Origin: Pseudomonadota bacterium
GTDB lineage: Bacteria; Myxococcota_A; Polyangia; Polyangiales; Polyangiaceae
Direction: 5' to 3'
NCBI GenBank assembly: GCA_023431345.1
Contig: JAEYWK010000042.1
Coordinates: 1 to 64,000 of the forward strand
DNA length: 64,000 bases
In this document: positions 9,338-17,508 of the stretch, one piece after another
Layout: every line of letters begins with the position of its first letter
How positions within the stretch are numbered: position 1 is the first letter of the stretch
The notes under the pieces: model-generated
Seen by the model: only the letters and a program-made list of their open reading frames with translations
Databases searched by the model: none
Told to the model about the DNA's origin: nothing
Translations under genes and position numbers: made by a program

Positions 9338-11581
9338 TCAGTGAATCGTTGCGCCCAAGCAAGCGATGTAGGCGTTGGCGCCGGGGGTTGGCGTCTTCGG
9401 TCCCACGAAGCGGAGGAGCTGTTTGCCTCCACCGCAATCTTTTACTAGCTCCGGATTCGCGTCGGGCGTCGAGCCAAAGGGATCGACGTAGCAGTAGCCC
9501 GGTGTGGCGGAGCCCGCCTCGTTCTTCAGACAGTCGTCGAGCACTGGGCCCTCGGCCTGAGCCAGCTCGCAGAAGCAGAACGACGCGCAGCTCGGCGTCC
9601 CCACGGTCCCACACGCCCCTCGGTCCTGCATCTGCATTCGAACCAGCCGGGCGGCGTCCGGCGAGGCGGGCGTCCGGTGATCGCCGCAGGAGCAACCGGC
9701 AGCGGGCTCGCTCACTTCGACGACGACGCACGGCAGCCGGCCGGTCTGGGGGTCGACGGCCAAGGGGCGCGGCAGGCAACGGCCCAGCAGAGCGTCTTTG
9801 AGCCGAGCGACGATGGCGTCGACGGCTGGCTCGTAGCCATAGCCAGGCTGCCCCTTCACGAGAACCTTGGGACAAATGGACGCGACGATCGCGCTACCGC
9901 CAATCCCTTTGAGCACTTCGAGCTGCCGTAGGCCGGGATAGGCCTTGCCGAAGTATTGCGTCACCTGGGGCGCGCCGCCGCCGGGCGGCTGGCAGAGCGG
10001 GCGGTTTCGCGTCGCGTCGCCTTGCGTCGGCAGCCTGGGATCGGGCGCTTCGCAGTCGCAGGCGTCGCTCGTGCATGGCTCGGGCTCCGTCAACGCGAAC
10101 GTGCAAGCGTATTGCAGGTCGTCTTGACGATCCACCTGCTCGTGGCCGTTGATCGCGTTGGCCTGGGGATTCATCGACGTCTCAGCCACGATGGCGTCGC
10201 CGGTGATCGGATTGGTGCCGCTGCGGGGGGCGCTCGACTCGTGCATGAAGGGATCGCTCGGTAGCTGGTTCTTCGCCGCGTCGCCGACGATCACATCCCA
10301 ACGAGCGCGCAACGTCAGCTCTTCGGGAGACAAATAGCGGAGCCCCGGCCCCGCCAAGCTGGCGGCGTCCGCGATGTCCTGCCAAGGCACGCCGACGATG
10401 CCGGCCAGATAGACCATCGACTTATCGCGTCGGCTCTTGCCAGGAGCGGCCGCGAACAGCGGGTTTTCCACCAGGGCTCCCGTCGAACGCTGCGGCACCA
10501 AGTCACGAGTGAGCCCGTCGATGTAGCGCTGCACCGGGTACAAGAAGTCATAGCCAAAGCGGCGCTTGTTCTGCATGCAGCGCAGGTTGCTGTCATCTCC
10601 GTCGATGGGGAGCGCGTCTTTGGCGCAGCGAGGATCGCTCTCCACCGGTGGGCAATTGGGCTGCGTACCGGAGCTGCAAGCCCCACAGCACGGATCGTTC
10701 GGATCCTTTTCGCAGGCCGAGGTCGCGCGCGGCATCTGTTGCCTCCGATTCGCCAGCCAGTGCCCATACGCCTCGTCGCGAATCGAGCAGTCATTTTCGT
10801 CCGTCAGCATCACGATCGCGACCAATGAGTCAGGCCGCAAGAACGCCGCGCGTTGCTCGATCACTCTCTGATCTACCCCTTGAACGACGCTGTGTCCGTC
10901 TTCGACGCCCACCGCGAGTGGTGGCTCGGGATCGATCAAGAAGCGATACCAGCTCTCGAGCGACGCTTCGAAGCCGCAGCCATCTTCCCCCGCCGCCTCG
11001 ACCATCGACCCGAACTGCCTACCCAAGGTGGCGCTGTCGCTCTCACCAGGCGGCGTGTGCTTCCGATCCGGATCCCAGGCGAGAAAGCCGGTTTCGTTGT
11101 AGCTGGCGAGGCCGGGCCGCACCTTCGGCAGCAACAAGCCATGATCGTCGCCTCGCGGCTGCTCGTCGGCGTCGCTGCAGCTGCCTTCCCGGGAGGCGCC
11201 GTGGGCGCCCAAGCTGGACGTGATCACGGCGACGTGAATGTCACGAACGGCCCGAAATTCCGGATGCTGCCCGGCAGGGCACGCTTCGTCGACGCTCGCT
11301 CGAGGGTGAGCCTCCCCCGTTTCGGTCACGCAGCGCGGCACCACTAGACGGTCGACGAGCTGGGGTACGGCCTCGGCGAGCAGCTTTTGTTTGTCACCCA
11401 TCGAGCGCGAGTTGTCGATCATGAACAGCAGATCGAGCTTGTGGATGGCGTCGTTGCGAACGGCCTCGACGTAGAGGTTGCTCGTTCGCGGCTCCGTCGA
11501 CGTGACGGGACGACTCAGACACGCCGACGCCAGCCAAGACGCAAGCCCGCACGCACCCACCGTCAGGAAGGCTCTCCGCAT
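9338..11581 (-). CDS. vWA-domain lipoprotein, cysteine-rich (paralogue 1 of a tandem pair)
   Basis: A 747-residue lipoprotein, clearly paralogous to the downstream 822-residue protein. The signal peptide MRRAFLTVGACGLASWLASAC ends in a lipobox with Cys21. The vWA domain opens with LDLLFMIDNSRSMGDKQ, which contains the MIDAS residues Asp56, Ser58 and Ser60. Shared landmarks with the paralogue include FLRPDSLVAIVMLTDENDCSI, AGIVGVPWQDIAD, INGHEQ, NRPLCQPPGGG and AYPGLR. Differences are mostly in loops and length, as expected for an old duplication. Cysteines are abundant (PCCGACSSG, CTSDACDCEA). The function is unknown. It starts 66 bp after the stop codon of uvrC, which is upstream in the same direction. 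Confidence 0.83.
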   Translation of the reverse strand: MRRAFLTVGACGLASWLASACLSRPVTSTEPRTSNLYVEAVRNDAIHKLDLLFMIDNSRSMGDKQKLLAEAVPQLVDRLVVPRCVTETGEAHPRASVDEACPAGQHPEFRAVRDIHVAVITSSLGAHGASREGSCSDADEQPRGDDHGLLLPKVRPGLASYNETGFLAWDPDRKHTPPGESDSATLGRQFGSMVEAAGEDGCGFEASLESWYRFLIDPEPPLAVGVEDGHSVVQGVDQRVIEQRAAFLRPDSLVAIVMLTDENDCSIRDEAYGHWLANRRQQMPRATSACEKDPNDPCCGACSSGTQPNCPPVESDPRCAKDALPIDGDDSNLRCMQNKRRFGYDFLYPVQRYIDGLTRDLVPQRSTGALVENPLFAAAPGKSRRDKSMVYLAGIVGVPWQDIADAASLAGPGLRYLSPEELTLRARWDVIVGDAAKNQLPSDPFMHESSAPRSGTNPITGDAIVAETSMNPQANAINGHEQVDRQDDLQYACTFALTEPEPCTSDACDCEAPDPRLPTQGDATRNRPLCQPPGGGAPQVTQYFGKAYPGLRQLEVLKGIGGSAIVASICPKVLVKGQPGYGYEPAVDAIVARLKDALLGRCLPRPLAVDPQTGRLPCVVVEVSEPAAGCSCGDHRTPASPDAARLVRMQMQDRGACGTVGTPSCASFCFCELAQAEGPVLDDCLKNEAGSATPGYCYVDPFGSTPDANPELVKDCGGGKQLLRFVGPKTPTPGANAYIACLGATIH

Positions 11582-11647
11582 CGCTACACACTCCTTGCGG
11601 GCGATTAGTGCAAAGCGCAGGCCACGCGCCGCGCGCCGCGATGACCC

Positions 11648-13750
11648 CTATTTTTCGGCAATTTCCGCGAGATCTTCGCGCGAAGAAGCAGCGAGATTCG
11701 GCGCAACCTCGTTGGCTCCGCCAACGGGGGTTGTCTCGGCCGACACCGCGGGAGCGGCCTGGGGGGCAAGTGCTGCGCGCAAGGCTTGCAGCTGGCGCCG
11801 CGTCACGCCGGGCACCGCCAAGATGGCTTCGTCCGAGGCCTCGCGGAGGGCGGCGACGGAGCCGAGCGTCTTGAGGAGCGCGGTGCGCGTCTTGGGGCCG
11901 ATGCCGCCGATGCTGTCGAGCTCCGACTCGAAGCGGCGCCGCTTGCCAACCTTGGTGCGGCCGCGATTGGAGAAGCGGTGGGCTTCGTCGCGGGCACGCG
12001 CCAGTAAGAACAGCTCGGGGCTGTTGGGTCGCAGCGGGATGGGGTTCTTCTGCCCTGGCAGGTAAACGCGATCGACGAGCTTGTCGCCGGCGACGTTCTC
12101 TTTCTCTTTGGCGAGACCCACGATGCAAAGGTCGTGGAGGCCTAGGTCGTGCGCCGCCGCGAGCGCCACGCCCAGCTGCCCGCGCCCGCCGTCCACCACG
12201 AACAGGTCAGGCAGCTGCCAATCGACGTCGCCCTCGCTCGCCTCCCGCGGCGCGGGCCCCCTCCCCGCTTCGGTGGCGGCCGCTTCGGTGGCGGCCGCTT
12301 CGGTGGCGGCGGCCGCGGCCGCGTCGAGCGCCGGCTTGGCCAGCTTTCCGCGGCGGAATCGGCGCGAGAGCACCTCGAACATGGCTTGGTAGTCGTCGCC
12401 CTCTCCTGCGCTGCGCACGATGTACGTGCGGTAGCGCTTCTTGTCGGGTTGCCCGTCGAGCAGCGCGACGACCGCCCCCACCGTGTCGGTCCCGCCGAGG
12501 TGGGAGATGTCACTGCACTCGATGCGGCGCGGCAGGGTGGGCAAGCGCAGGCGCTCCTGCACGCGCGCGAGTCGCTCGTCGATGTCGTCTTTGGCGCGGC
12601 GCTTCTCGTCGAAGGCGTGCTTGGCGTTCTCGGCCGCCATCTCCAGCAGGGCGCGCCGCGGCCCGCGCACGGGCGCCAGCACCTCGACCTTGGTGCGCCG
12701 GCTCTCCACCACCTCGGAGCGACGCTCCATCAGCCACTCCGACACGCCGTCCACGCCGTCGGGCAAGCAGGGCACGATCACCTCGTCGGGAACGTGGGCT
12801 TCGCCCGAGCCGCCTTCACCGTAGTGCTCGCGCAGGAAGGTAGCGACGACTTCGTCGTCGGGCAGCTCGACGTTCTTCATCGAGAACACGGCGCGATCGA
12901 TCATGCGTCCCTTGCGCACGACCATCACGCACAGCTCGGCCAGATCGCCTTCGCGATAAATGCCGAGCACGTCTTGATCGCGGTCGCTCACGACCACGAC
13001 GCGCTGGGCCTCGCGCGCGGACTCGACCGCCGACAGCTGGTCACGATAAATGCCCGCCAGCTCGAACTCGAGGTTCTGGCTCGCGCTCTTCATGCGCTCC
13101 TTCAGCTCGCGCGTGAGCTCGTCGTGACGGCCGTCGAGAAATAGCCCCACCGATCGCACCTGCTGCGCGTACAGCTCGCGGTCGATCTCGAGCACGCACG
13201 GCGCGAGGCAGCGCTGAATCTGGTACTCGAGGCACGGCCGCTTGCGGCTGCCCAGCTCGCGATCGGAGCAGGTGCGCAGCTTGAAGTGCTTCTCGACCAA
13301 GTTGAGCGTGCGCCGCGCGGCCGTAGCAGAATGATACGGGCCGTAATAACTCGCGCCGTCTTTCTTCGGTTTGCGCACGAGCTCGAGCCGCGGGTACGCA
13401 TGCTCGTTCGAGAGCCGCAGGCTCAAGAACTCTTTGTCGTCGCGCAGCTTGACGTTGTAGCGAGGCTTGCGCTCCTTAATCAGGCTGTTTTCGAGCACCG
13501 CGGCCTCTTTTTCGGTCGCAGTGACGATCGTCTCGAGGTCGACGGCGTGCCGGCGCAAGAACGGGATGAAGGCGCGCACGTCGCTGCCCCCGTCCTGAAA
13601 GTAGCTGCGCACGCGCGAGCGCAGGCTCTTGGCTTTGCCGACGTAGAGCACGGCCCCCTGCCTGTCTTTGAACAAATAGCAGCCGGGCTGAACGGGCAGG
13701 AGCGACAGCTTCTGCTCGAGCGCGGACAGGGTCTCCTCGTCGGGCGGCAT
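11648..13750 (-). CDS. uvrC: Excinuclease ABC subunit C
   Basis: Makes the dual incision around bulky DNA lesions with UvrA and UvrB in nucleotide excision repair. It is about 700 residues from the ATG at 13750 (MPPDEETLSALEQK), which fits the family start better than the ATG at 13774. The order is the N-terminal GIY-YIG nuclease (PGCYLFKDRQGAVLYVGKAKS), a UVR helical segment (MKSASQNLEFELAGIYRDQ), the RNase H-like 5' nuclease (IECSDISHLGGTDTVGA, then DLFVVDGGRGQLG) and a C-terminal helix-hairpin-helix pair (IGGIGPKTRTALL, VPGVTRRQL). An Ala/Thr/Glu-rich insertion encoded by a 15-bp tandem repeat interrupts the nuclease domain before the DGG motif. It is divergent from the VanW-family gene. 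Confidence 0.95.
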   Translation of the reverse strand: MPPDEETLSALEQKLSLLPVQPGCYLFKDRQGAVLYVGKAKSLRSRVRSYFQDGGSDVRAFIPFLRRHAVDLETIVTATEKEAAVLENSLIKERKPRYNVKLRDDKEFLSLRLSNEHAYPRLELVRKPKKDGASYYGPYHSATAARRTLNLVEKHFKLRTCSDRELGSRKRPCLEYQIQRCLAPCVLEIDRELYAQQVRSVGLFLDGRHDELTRELKERMKSASQNLEFELAGIYRDQLSAVESAREAQRVVVVSDRDQDVLGIYREGDLAELCVMVVRKGRMIDRAVFSMKNVELPDDEVVATFLREHYGEGGSGEAHVPDEVIVPCLPDGVDGVSEWLMERRSEVVESRRTKVEVLAPVRGPRRALLEMAAENAKHAFDEKRRAKDDIDERLARVQERLRLPTLPRRIECSDISHLGGTDTVGAVVALLDGQPDKKRYRTYIVRSAGEGDDYQAMFEVLSRRFRRGKLAKPALDAAAAAATEAAATEAAATEAGRGPAPREASEGDVDWQLPDLFVVDGGRGQLGVALAAAHDLGLHDLCIVGLAKEKENVAGDKLVDRVYLPGQKNPIPLRPNSPELFLLARARDEAHRFSNRGRTKVGKRRRFESELDSIGGIGPKTRTALLKTLGSVAALREASDEAILAVPGVTRRQLQALRAALAPQAAPAVSAETTPVGGANEVAPNLAASSREDLAEIAEK
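12267..12311. repeat. 15-bp tandem repeat inside uvrC
   Basis: Three head-to-tail copies of gcttcggtggcggcc, the third diverging at its end, run into a further GC-only stretch. On the coding strand they encode repeated ATEAA units. The unit is a multiple of three, so copy-number change would lengthen or shorten the protein without breaking the frame. Confidence 0.85.
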
Positions 13751-13774
13751 CGATGGTGTTATACGACAGCGCAC

Positions 13775-15412
13775 GTGGTGCGCCTGGCACGCCTCGGCAA
13801 GCTCTCGCAGCGCAAAACCGCGCTTTCGATAGGCGTGGCGGTGATTTGCGGCTTGTCCGCAGGGCTTTTGCTGCTGCCGCGAACGCCGGGCCCGTCGGGA
13901 GCGGTCGAGCCCCTCCCCGAGCTGGCGTTCCTCGGCCAGAAGCTGAGCGCCGACGATACGGCGGCCAAACAGGCGTTGGAGCGCGCGCGGCGCTACGTGG
14001 CCGGAAAGCTCACGCTCAAGCTGCCCGACGGCTCGCGGCGTGAGCTGTATCTGGGCGAGCTCGGCGCCGAGATCGACAAGGTGCGGCTGACCAGCCTAGT
14101 GCGGCAGGCCAAAGACCGGACGAGCATGCTGGTGCGCGGCTTCCGCGCCGCGGGCCAGACGGGGCCGCTCGCGCTGCCCGTGCCGGTGGCGCTGAATCTC
14201 GAGCGGGCGGCCGTCTCGCTCGGCCGGCTGAAAGACGAGACGGATCGCCTCCCCGCCGACGCGCGTATGGATCTCGAGGGGCGCAAGCTGATCCCGGAGG
14301 TCATGGGCCGCCTGCTCGACCTCGACGGCTCGATCTTGGCGATCGAGACCGCGCTCAGCCGGGGGGAGCGCGAAGCGAAGCTCGCCTACCTCGAGCGGCG
14401 GCCGCGGCGGGTGGCCGCCGAGCTCGGCCACGTGGAGCTCGACGAAGTGCTCGGCTACTTCGAGACCAGCTACGATCGCTCCGCCCGGGTGCAAGCGCGC
14501 AGCTACAACCTGCGCCTGGCAGCCTCGAAGCTCGACGGTACCGTGCTCTTGCCGGGTGAGGTGTTCGACTTCAATGACGTCGTCGGACCTCGCGACGAAG
14601 CCAACGGCTACAAAGTAGCGCCCGTCATCGCCGAGGGCGAGCTGGTGGACGGGATCGGCGGCGGCACCTGCCAAATCTCGGGCACCCTGCACGGCGCGGC
14701 ATTTTTCGCGGGCCTCGCCATCGTCGAGCGCTACCCGCACACGCGGCCCAGCTCGTACATCAAGATGGGTCTCGACGCGACGGTGGTGTACCCAACCATC
14801 AACTTCCGCTTGAAGAACCCGTTTTCGTTCCCGATCGTGCTGCACCAGACGGTGAAGAACGGCGTGGTCCGAGCGGAAATCTTGGGCCCCAAGGGGGCAC
14901 GTCGCACCGTGACGCTGATCCGGCGCATCGATTCCGCCATTCCTTACGAAGAGATCGAGCGCCCCGACAAGACCCTCCCCAGCGGAGTGCGCCGCCTCGG
15001 ACAGCGCGGCATGCCCGGCTTCAAGCTCAAGCGGTACCGCATCACGCGCGAGGGCCCGCACGCGGTGCGCGAGCGCTGGGACGACCACTACCCGCCCACG
15101 CAGCAGATCGTGCGGGTCGGCACCGGCGATATGCCGAAAGACAGCGTGCGCGCCGAGGACGACAAGCACCCCGAGTACCTGGCGGACGAGCTGCTCGTCG
15201 CCACCCAGGGCGAGTCCGACTCCGAGGACGGAAGCGCCGCCGGCTCGATGCGGGAGTCTCGCGAGCCCGGCCGCTTCGGGGAGCGGGGCTGGACGGAAGC
15301 GGCCGGCATGCCGTTCTGGGACAGCCGGCCCAAGGGCGAAGAGAACGCCGAGCCGGTTCGCCCTGGCGGGCCTGAAGCCGCGAAAACCAAGAAGAAAAAG
15401 GCGAAAGACTGA
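13775..15412 (+). CDS. VanW-family protein with an N-terminal membrane anchor
   Basis: A predicted 545-residue envelope protein. The GTG at 13775 (or the GTG at 13778) gives a short basic start followed by one transmembrane segment (TALSIGVAVICGLSAGLLLLP). The region from about residues 60-210 matches the position of the peptidoglycan-binding-like domain often found in these proteins. The VanW domain follows at about residues 240-390, with LLPGEVFDFNDVVGPRDEANGY (partly quoted), GGGTCQISGTLHGAAFFAGL and NFRLKNPFSFPIVLH. The Lys/Glu-rich tail (about residues 450-545) looks disordered. VanW-family proteins were named from vancomycin clusters, but their biochemical role is not settled. No van genes are nearby, so antibiotic resistance should not be inferred. 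Confidence 0.85.
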   Translation: MVRLARLGKLSQRKTALSIGVAVICGLSAGLLLLPRTPGPSGAVEPLPELAFLGQKLSADDTAAKQALERARRYVAGKLTLKLPDGSRRELYLGELGAEIDKVRLTSLVRQAKDRTSMLVRGFRAAGQTGPLALPVPVALNLERAAVSLGRLKDETDRLPADARMDLEGRKLIPEVMGRLLDLDGSILAIETALSRGEREAKLAYLERRPRRVAAELGHVELDEVLGYFETSYDRSARVQARSYNLRLAASKLDGTVLLPGEVFDFNDVVGPRDEANGYKVAPVIAEGELVDGIGGGTCQISGTLHGAAFFAGLAIVERYPHTRPSSYIKMGLDATVVYPTINFRLKNPFSFPIVLHQTVKNGVVRAEILGPKGARRTVTLIRRIDSAIPYEEIERPDKTLPSGVRRLGQRGMPGFKLKRYRITREGPHAVRERWDDHYPPTQQIVRVGTGDMPKDSVRAEDDKHPEYLADELLVATQGESDSEDGSAAGSMRESREPGRFGERGWTEAAGMPFWDSRPKGEENAEPVRPGGPEAAKTKKKKAKD

Positions 15413-15499
15413 TCTGTGGGAACGCGGGCTTGACGAGCGGCCCGATGTGGGCGAAGAAGCCGGCCGCGGAGAGGGCGCCGACCGGCCGCCCTGGAGAAA

Positions 15500-15527
15500 C
15501 TGACGAATACCGGCTGGCCGGTACATT
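15500..15527 (+). promoter_or_regulatory. Candidate promoter of the TetR-family gene
   Basis: A -35-like ctgacg (15500-15505) is separated by 16 bp from a -10-like tacatt (15522-15527). Transcription would begin at about 15533-15535, at the ATG of the regulator gene (15535), predicting a leaderless mRNA. An inverted repeat fills most of the spacer. Confidence 0.45.
15508..15523. promoter_or_regulatory. Candidate TetR operator (16-bp palindrome)
   Basis: taccggc-tg-gccggta has 7-bp perfect arms around 2 bp. It sits between the proposed -35 and -10 elements and a few bases before the start codon of a TetR-family regulator. That is the usual arrangement for autorepression in this family (inference). 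Confidence 0.55.
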
Positions 15528-15534
15528 GAATAAC

Positions 15535-16215
15535 ATGACGACCACGACTGAAACTGTTTTGAGCACGCCGATCGTTCGTAAGCCCGCCGAAGAGAACGGC
15601 GAAAAGCCCCAGCAGCGCTCTGCTGATTGGGAAAACCCCCGCGTGGCGTCGATCCTGTCGGCCGCCGCCAAGTGCTTTGCGCGCAAGGGCTTCACCGCCA
15701 CGACGCTGGCCGAAATCGGCAAAGAGCTCGGGCTCCGCAAGAGCATCGTGCACTACTACTTCGCCAGCAAGGCCGCCCTCATTCACGAGGTGCAGAGCTA
15801 CACGTACCACCGCTACCTCGACCGCCTGCGCGAGGCGATCAAGAACGGCGACGGCTCGGTAGCGCAAACGACCGACGCTCTCCGCGCCCTGTGGGACGCG
15901 GTGCAAAACAACAAGACGGGCACCGGCCTCAATATCGAGGTCTGGAGCGCCGCTCGCCGCGACGTGGAGCTGAAGCGCCGTGCGGCTGGCCTGCACCGCG
16001 ACGCGCGCGGCGTGATCCGCGACGCGCTCGGCCCGGCCGCTCAAAAGGGCGGGGCGTCGCGCGCCGAGGCGCTGGCGACGTTGTCGCTGGCGGTCCTCAA
16101 CGGTCTGTCCGTCACCGAGTACCTCGAGGGCGAGGAAGCGAAGACCAAGGAAGCCTACGAGGCGTTCCTCGGGCTGCTCCGTCAAGGCCTCGAGGCCCCG
16201 CCGACCGTCTCCTGA
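15535..16215 (+). CDS. TetR-family transcriptional regulator
   Basis: A 226-residue regulator. The ATG at 15535 is preferred because the promoter/operator lies just upstream; upstream codons in this frame would run through it. The N-terminal 40 residues are a flexible Thr/Glu-rich arm. The helix-turn-helix then reads SILSAAAKCFARKGFTATTL, followed by AEIGKELGLRKSIVHYYFASK, the usual TetR pattern with the Tyr-Tyr-Phe segment. The helical ligand-binding domain (about residues 90-226) is not assignable to a ligand. It follows the VanW gene in the same direction with a 122-bp gap containing its own promoter, and ends in a terminator. Confidence 0.9.
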   Translation: MTTTTETVLSTPIVRKPAEENGEKPQQRSADWENPRVASILSAAAKCFARKGFTATTLAEIGKELGLRKSIVHYYFASKAALIHEVQSYTYHRYLDRLREAIKNGDGSVAQTTDALRALWDAVQNNKTGTGLNIEVWSAARRDVELKRRAAGLHRDARGVIRDALGPAAQKGGASRAEALATLSLAVLNGLSVTEYLEGEEAKTKEAYEAFLGLLRQGLEAPPTVS

Positions 16216-16235
16216 CGTTCGAAGACACGGCACGA

Positions 16236-16268
16236 CAGCCGAGCTGGGCACCCCCGGCTCGGCTGTTT
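16236..16268 (+). terminator. Rho-independent terminator of the TetR gene
   Basis: A 13-bp stem (cagccgagctggg with cccggctcggctg, one G-U pair), a 4-nt loop cacc and a TTT run directly after the stem. It starts 21 bp beyond the TetR stop codon and lies before the convergent PAP2 gene. Confidence 0.75.
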
Positions 16269-16285
16269 CGCATTGAGGGGGCGGC

Positions 16286-17389
16286 TCAAAGCGCGCCGAC
16301 GAAGCGCACGCCGGCCGAGGTGGGATCGGCCCAGGGCAAGAGCGCGGTGTTGGGCAACGGCTGCAGCGCCACCTTCACGGCCGATGGCCCGTAGTGCAGG
16401 AAGTACGGCAGGCCAAAGCCGATGGCCCCGCCGACCCCCCAGCCGATGATGACGTCGGAGACCCAGTGCTTGTCGTTGACGATGCGGGCCAGGCCCACCG
16501 TCACCGCTCCCGTGAGCAGCACGGGGCAGACGAGGGCGTCGGCGATGCCGCCGCCGTACATCGGCAGGTAGGCGTGGTTGAGGCAGCCGAGAGCGGCGCT
16601 GGCCGTCGTCATGGCAGCGTGGCCGCTGAAGAACGAAGCTCCGCGAAACTCGCATTCGTTCTCGTCGTCGTCGTCGTCTTCGCAGCCTTCCAGGGATGGG
16701 CGTGTGCGTCCGACCGTGATGTGCGCGGCGCGCGAGATCAGGCCCGTGAGGCCCACCGCCTGCCAGTTGAGCAGCGTGAGCTGGAAAGCGACGTCACCGT
16801 TGAGTCGATCGCTCACGAGCGGCGTGAGGATACCGTCGAGCAGCACGTAGTTTTGCACGCCGTACCAGGTCCAGTCGCCGATGGTCGTGGCGAGCTCGGC
16901 CATGTCCTCATCGCCCTTGAAGGCGTCGCGCACCGCGCTATCGAACAAGATGGGGCCATGCCAGCGCTCCTTGGGCTGCGCTTGATAAGCGATCTCGAGG
17001 CCAATATTGCCTGCCGTCACGGCCCCGGCCGCGACGTACTCCCACCAGCGGAAGCGCGGGTAGGTCCAGTTCAAGCGGTGTTTGCTCTCGGGCGTCGCCT
17101 TCCGCGGCTGCGCCGAGGTCTTCGGTTCCTGCTGCGTCGTCTGCGCGACGCGAGCCGGGGCGGCCGTCGGCGCTGGTCTCGGCGGGAGCCCTGCCGGCTC
17201 CGGCGGGAGCTGGCCGGCGGACTCGGGCGCGGCGGTAGCAGGCGGCGCGGCCGTTTCCGGGTCGTCGCCATCCGCCTCGCCGCTCGCTGCCGCCGGCGAG
17301 ACGACGGGCATCTGAGCTTTGGCGGCAGAACCGAACGTGAGCAGGCTAGACAGCAGCAAGAGGCGAAACGAACGGCGACCGTGGCTCAC
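16286..17389 (-). CDS. PAP2-family phosphatase, exported
   Basis: A 367-residue acid phosphatase-like protein. A signal peptide (FRLLLLSSLLTFGSAAKAQ) is followed by a long Ala/Pro-rich linker (about residues 30-105). The catalytic PAP2 domain contains the three motifs in order: ITVGRTRPS; SFFSGHAAM with its conserved His; and ARIVNDKHWVSDVIIGW with the second His. Between motifs 1 and 2 is an acidic loop (CEDDDDDENECE), unusual for the family, flanked by two cysteines. Hydrophobic helices suggest membrane attachment, and lipid phosphates or undecaprenyl diphosphate are plausible substrates (inference). Confidence 0.88.
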   Translation of the reverse strand: MSHGRRSFRLLLLSSLLTFGSAAKAQMPVVSPAAASGEADGDDPETAAPPATAAPESAGQLPPEPAGLPPRPAPTAAPARVAQTTQQEPKTSAQPRKATPESKHRLNWTYPRFRWWEYVAAGAVTAGNIGLEIAYQAQPKERWHGPILFDSAVRDAFKGDEDMAELATTIGDWTWYGVQNYVLLDGILTPLVSDRLNGDVAFQLTLLNWQAVGLTGLISRAAHITVGRTRPSLEGCEDDDDDENECEFRGASFFSGHAAMTTASAALGCLNHAYLPMYGGGIADALVCPVLLTGAVTVGLARIVNDKHWVSDVIIGWGVGGAIGFGLPYFLHYGPSAVKVALQPLPNTALLPWADPTSAGVRFVGAL

Positions 17390-17455
17390 AGCGAGAGCTG
17401 CTAAGCACGACGTATGCCGGCCTTCACCGCCAAATTACGGCGATTTCGCGCCCCA

Positions 17456-17476
17456 ATCGATGCGTTATGCATCGAT
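17456..17476. promoter_or_regulatory. 8-bp inverted repeat upstream of the PAP2 gene
   Basis: atcgatgc-gttat-gcatcgat, with perfect 8-bp arms and a 5-bp spacer, lies 67 bp upstream of the PAP2 ATG and 32 bp after the DUF882 stop codon. It has the size of a dimeric repressor site. It lacks a T run, so a terminator is less likely. Confidence 0.4.
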
Positions 17477-17508
17477 GTCGCACAACGATGCGCGCTCGAG
17501 GTATCAGC

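Noticed and set aside
13286..13774. Upstream extension of the VanW frame
   Set aside because: It is antisense to uvrC and lacks any conserved feature; a membrane helix follows the GTG at 13775.
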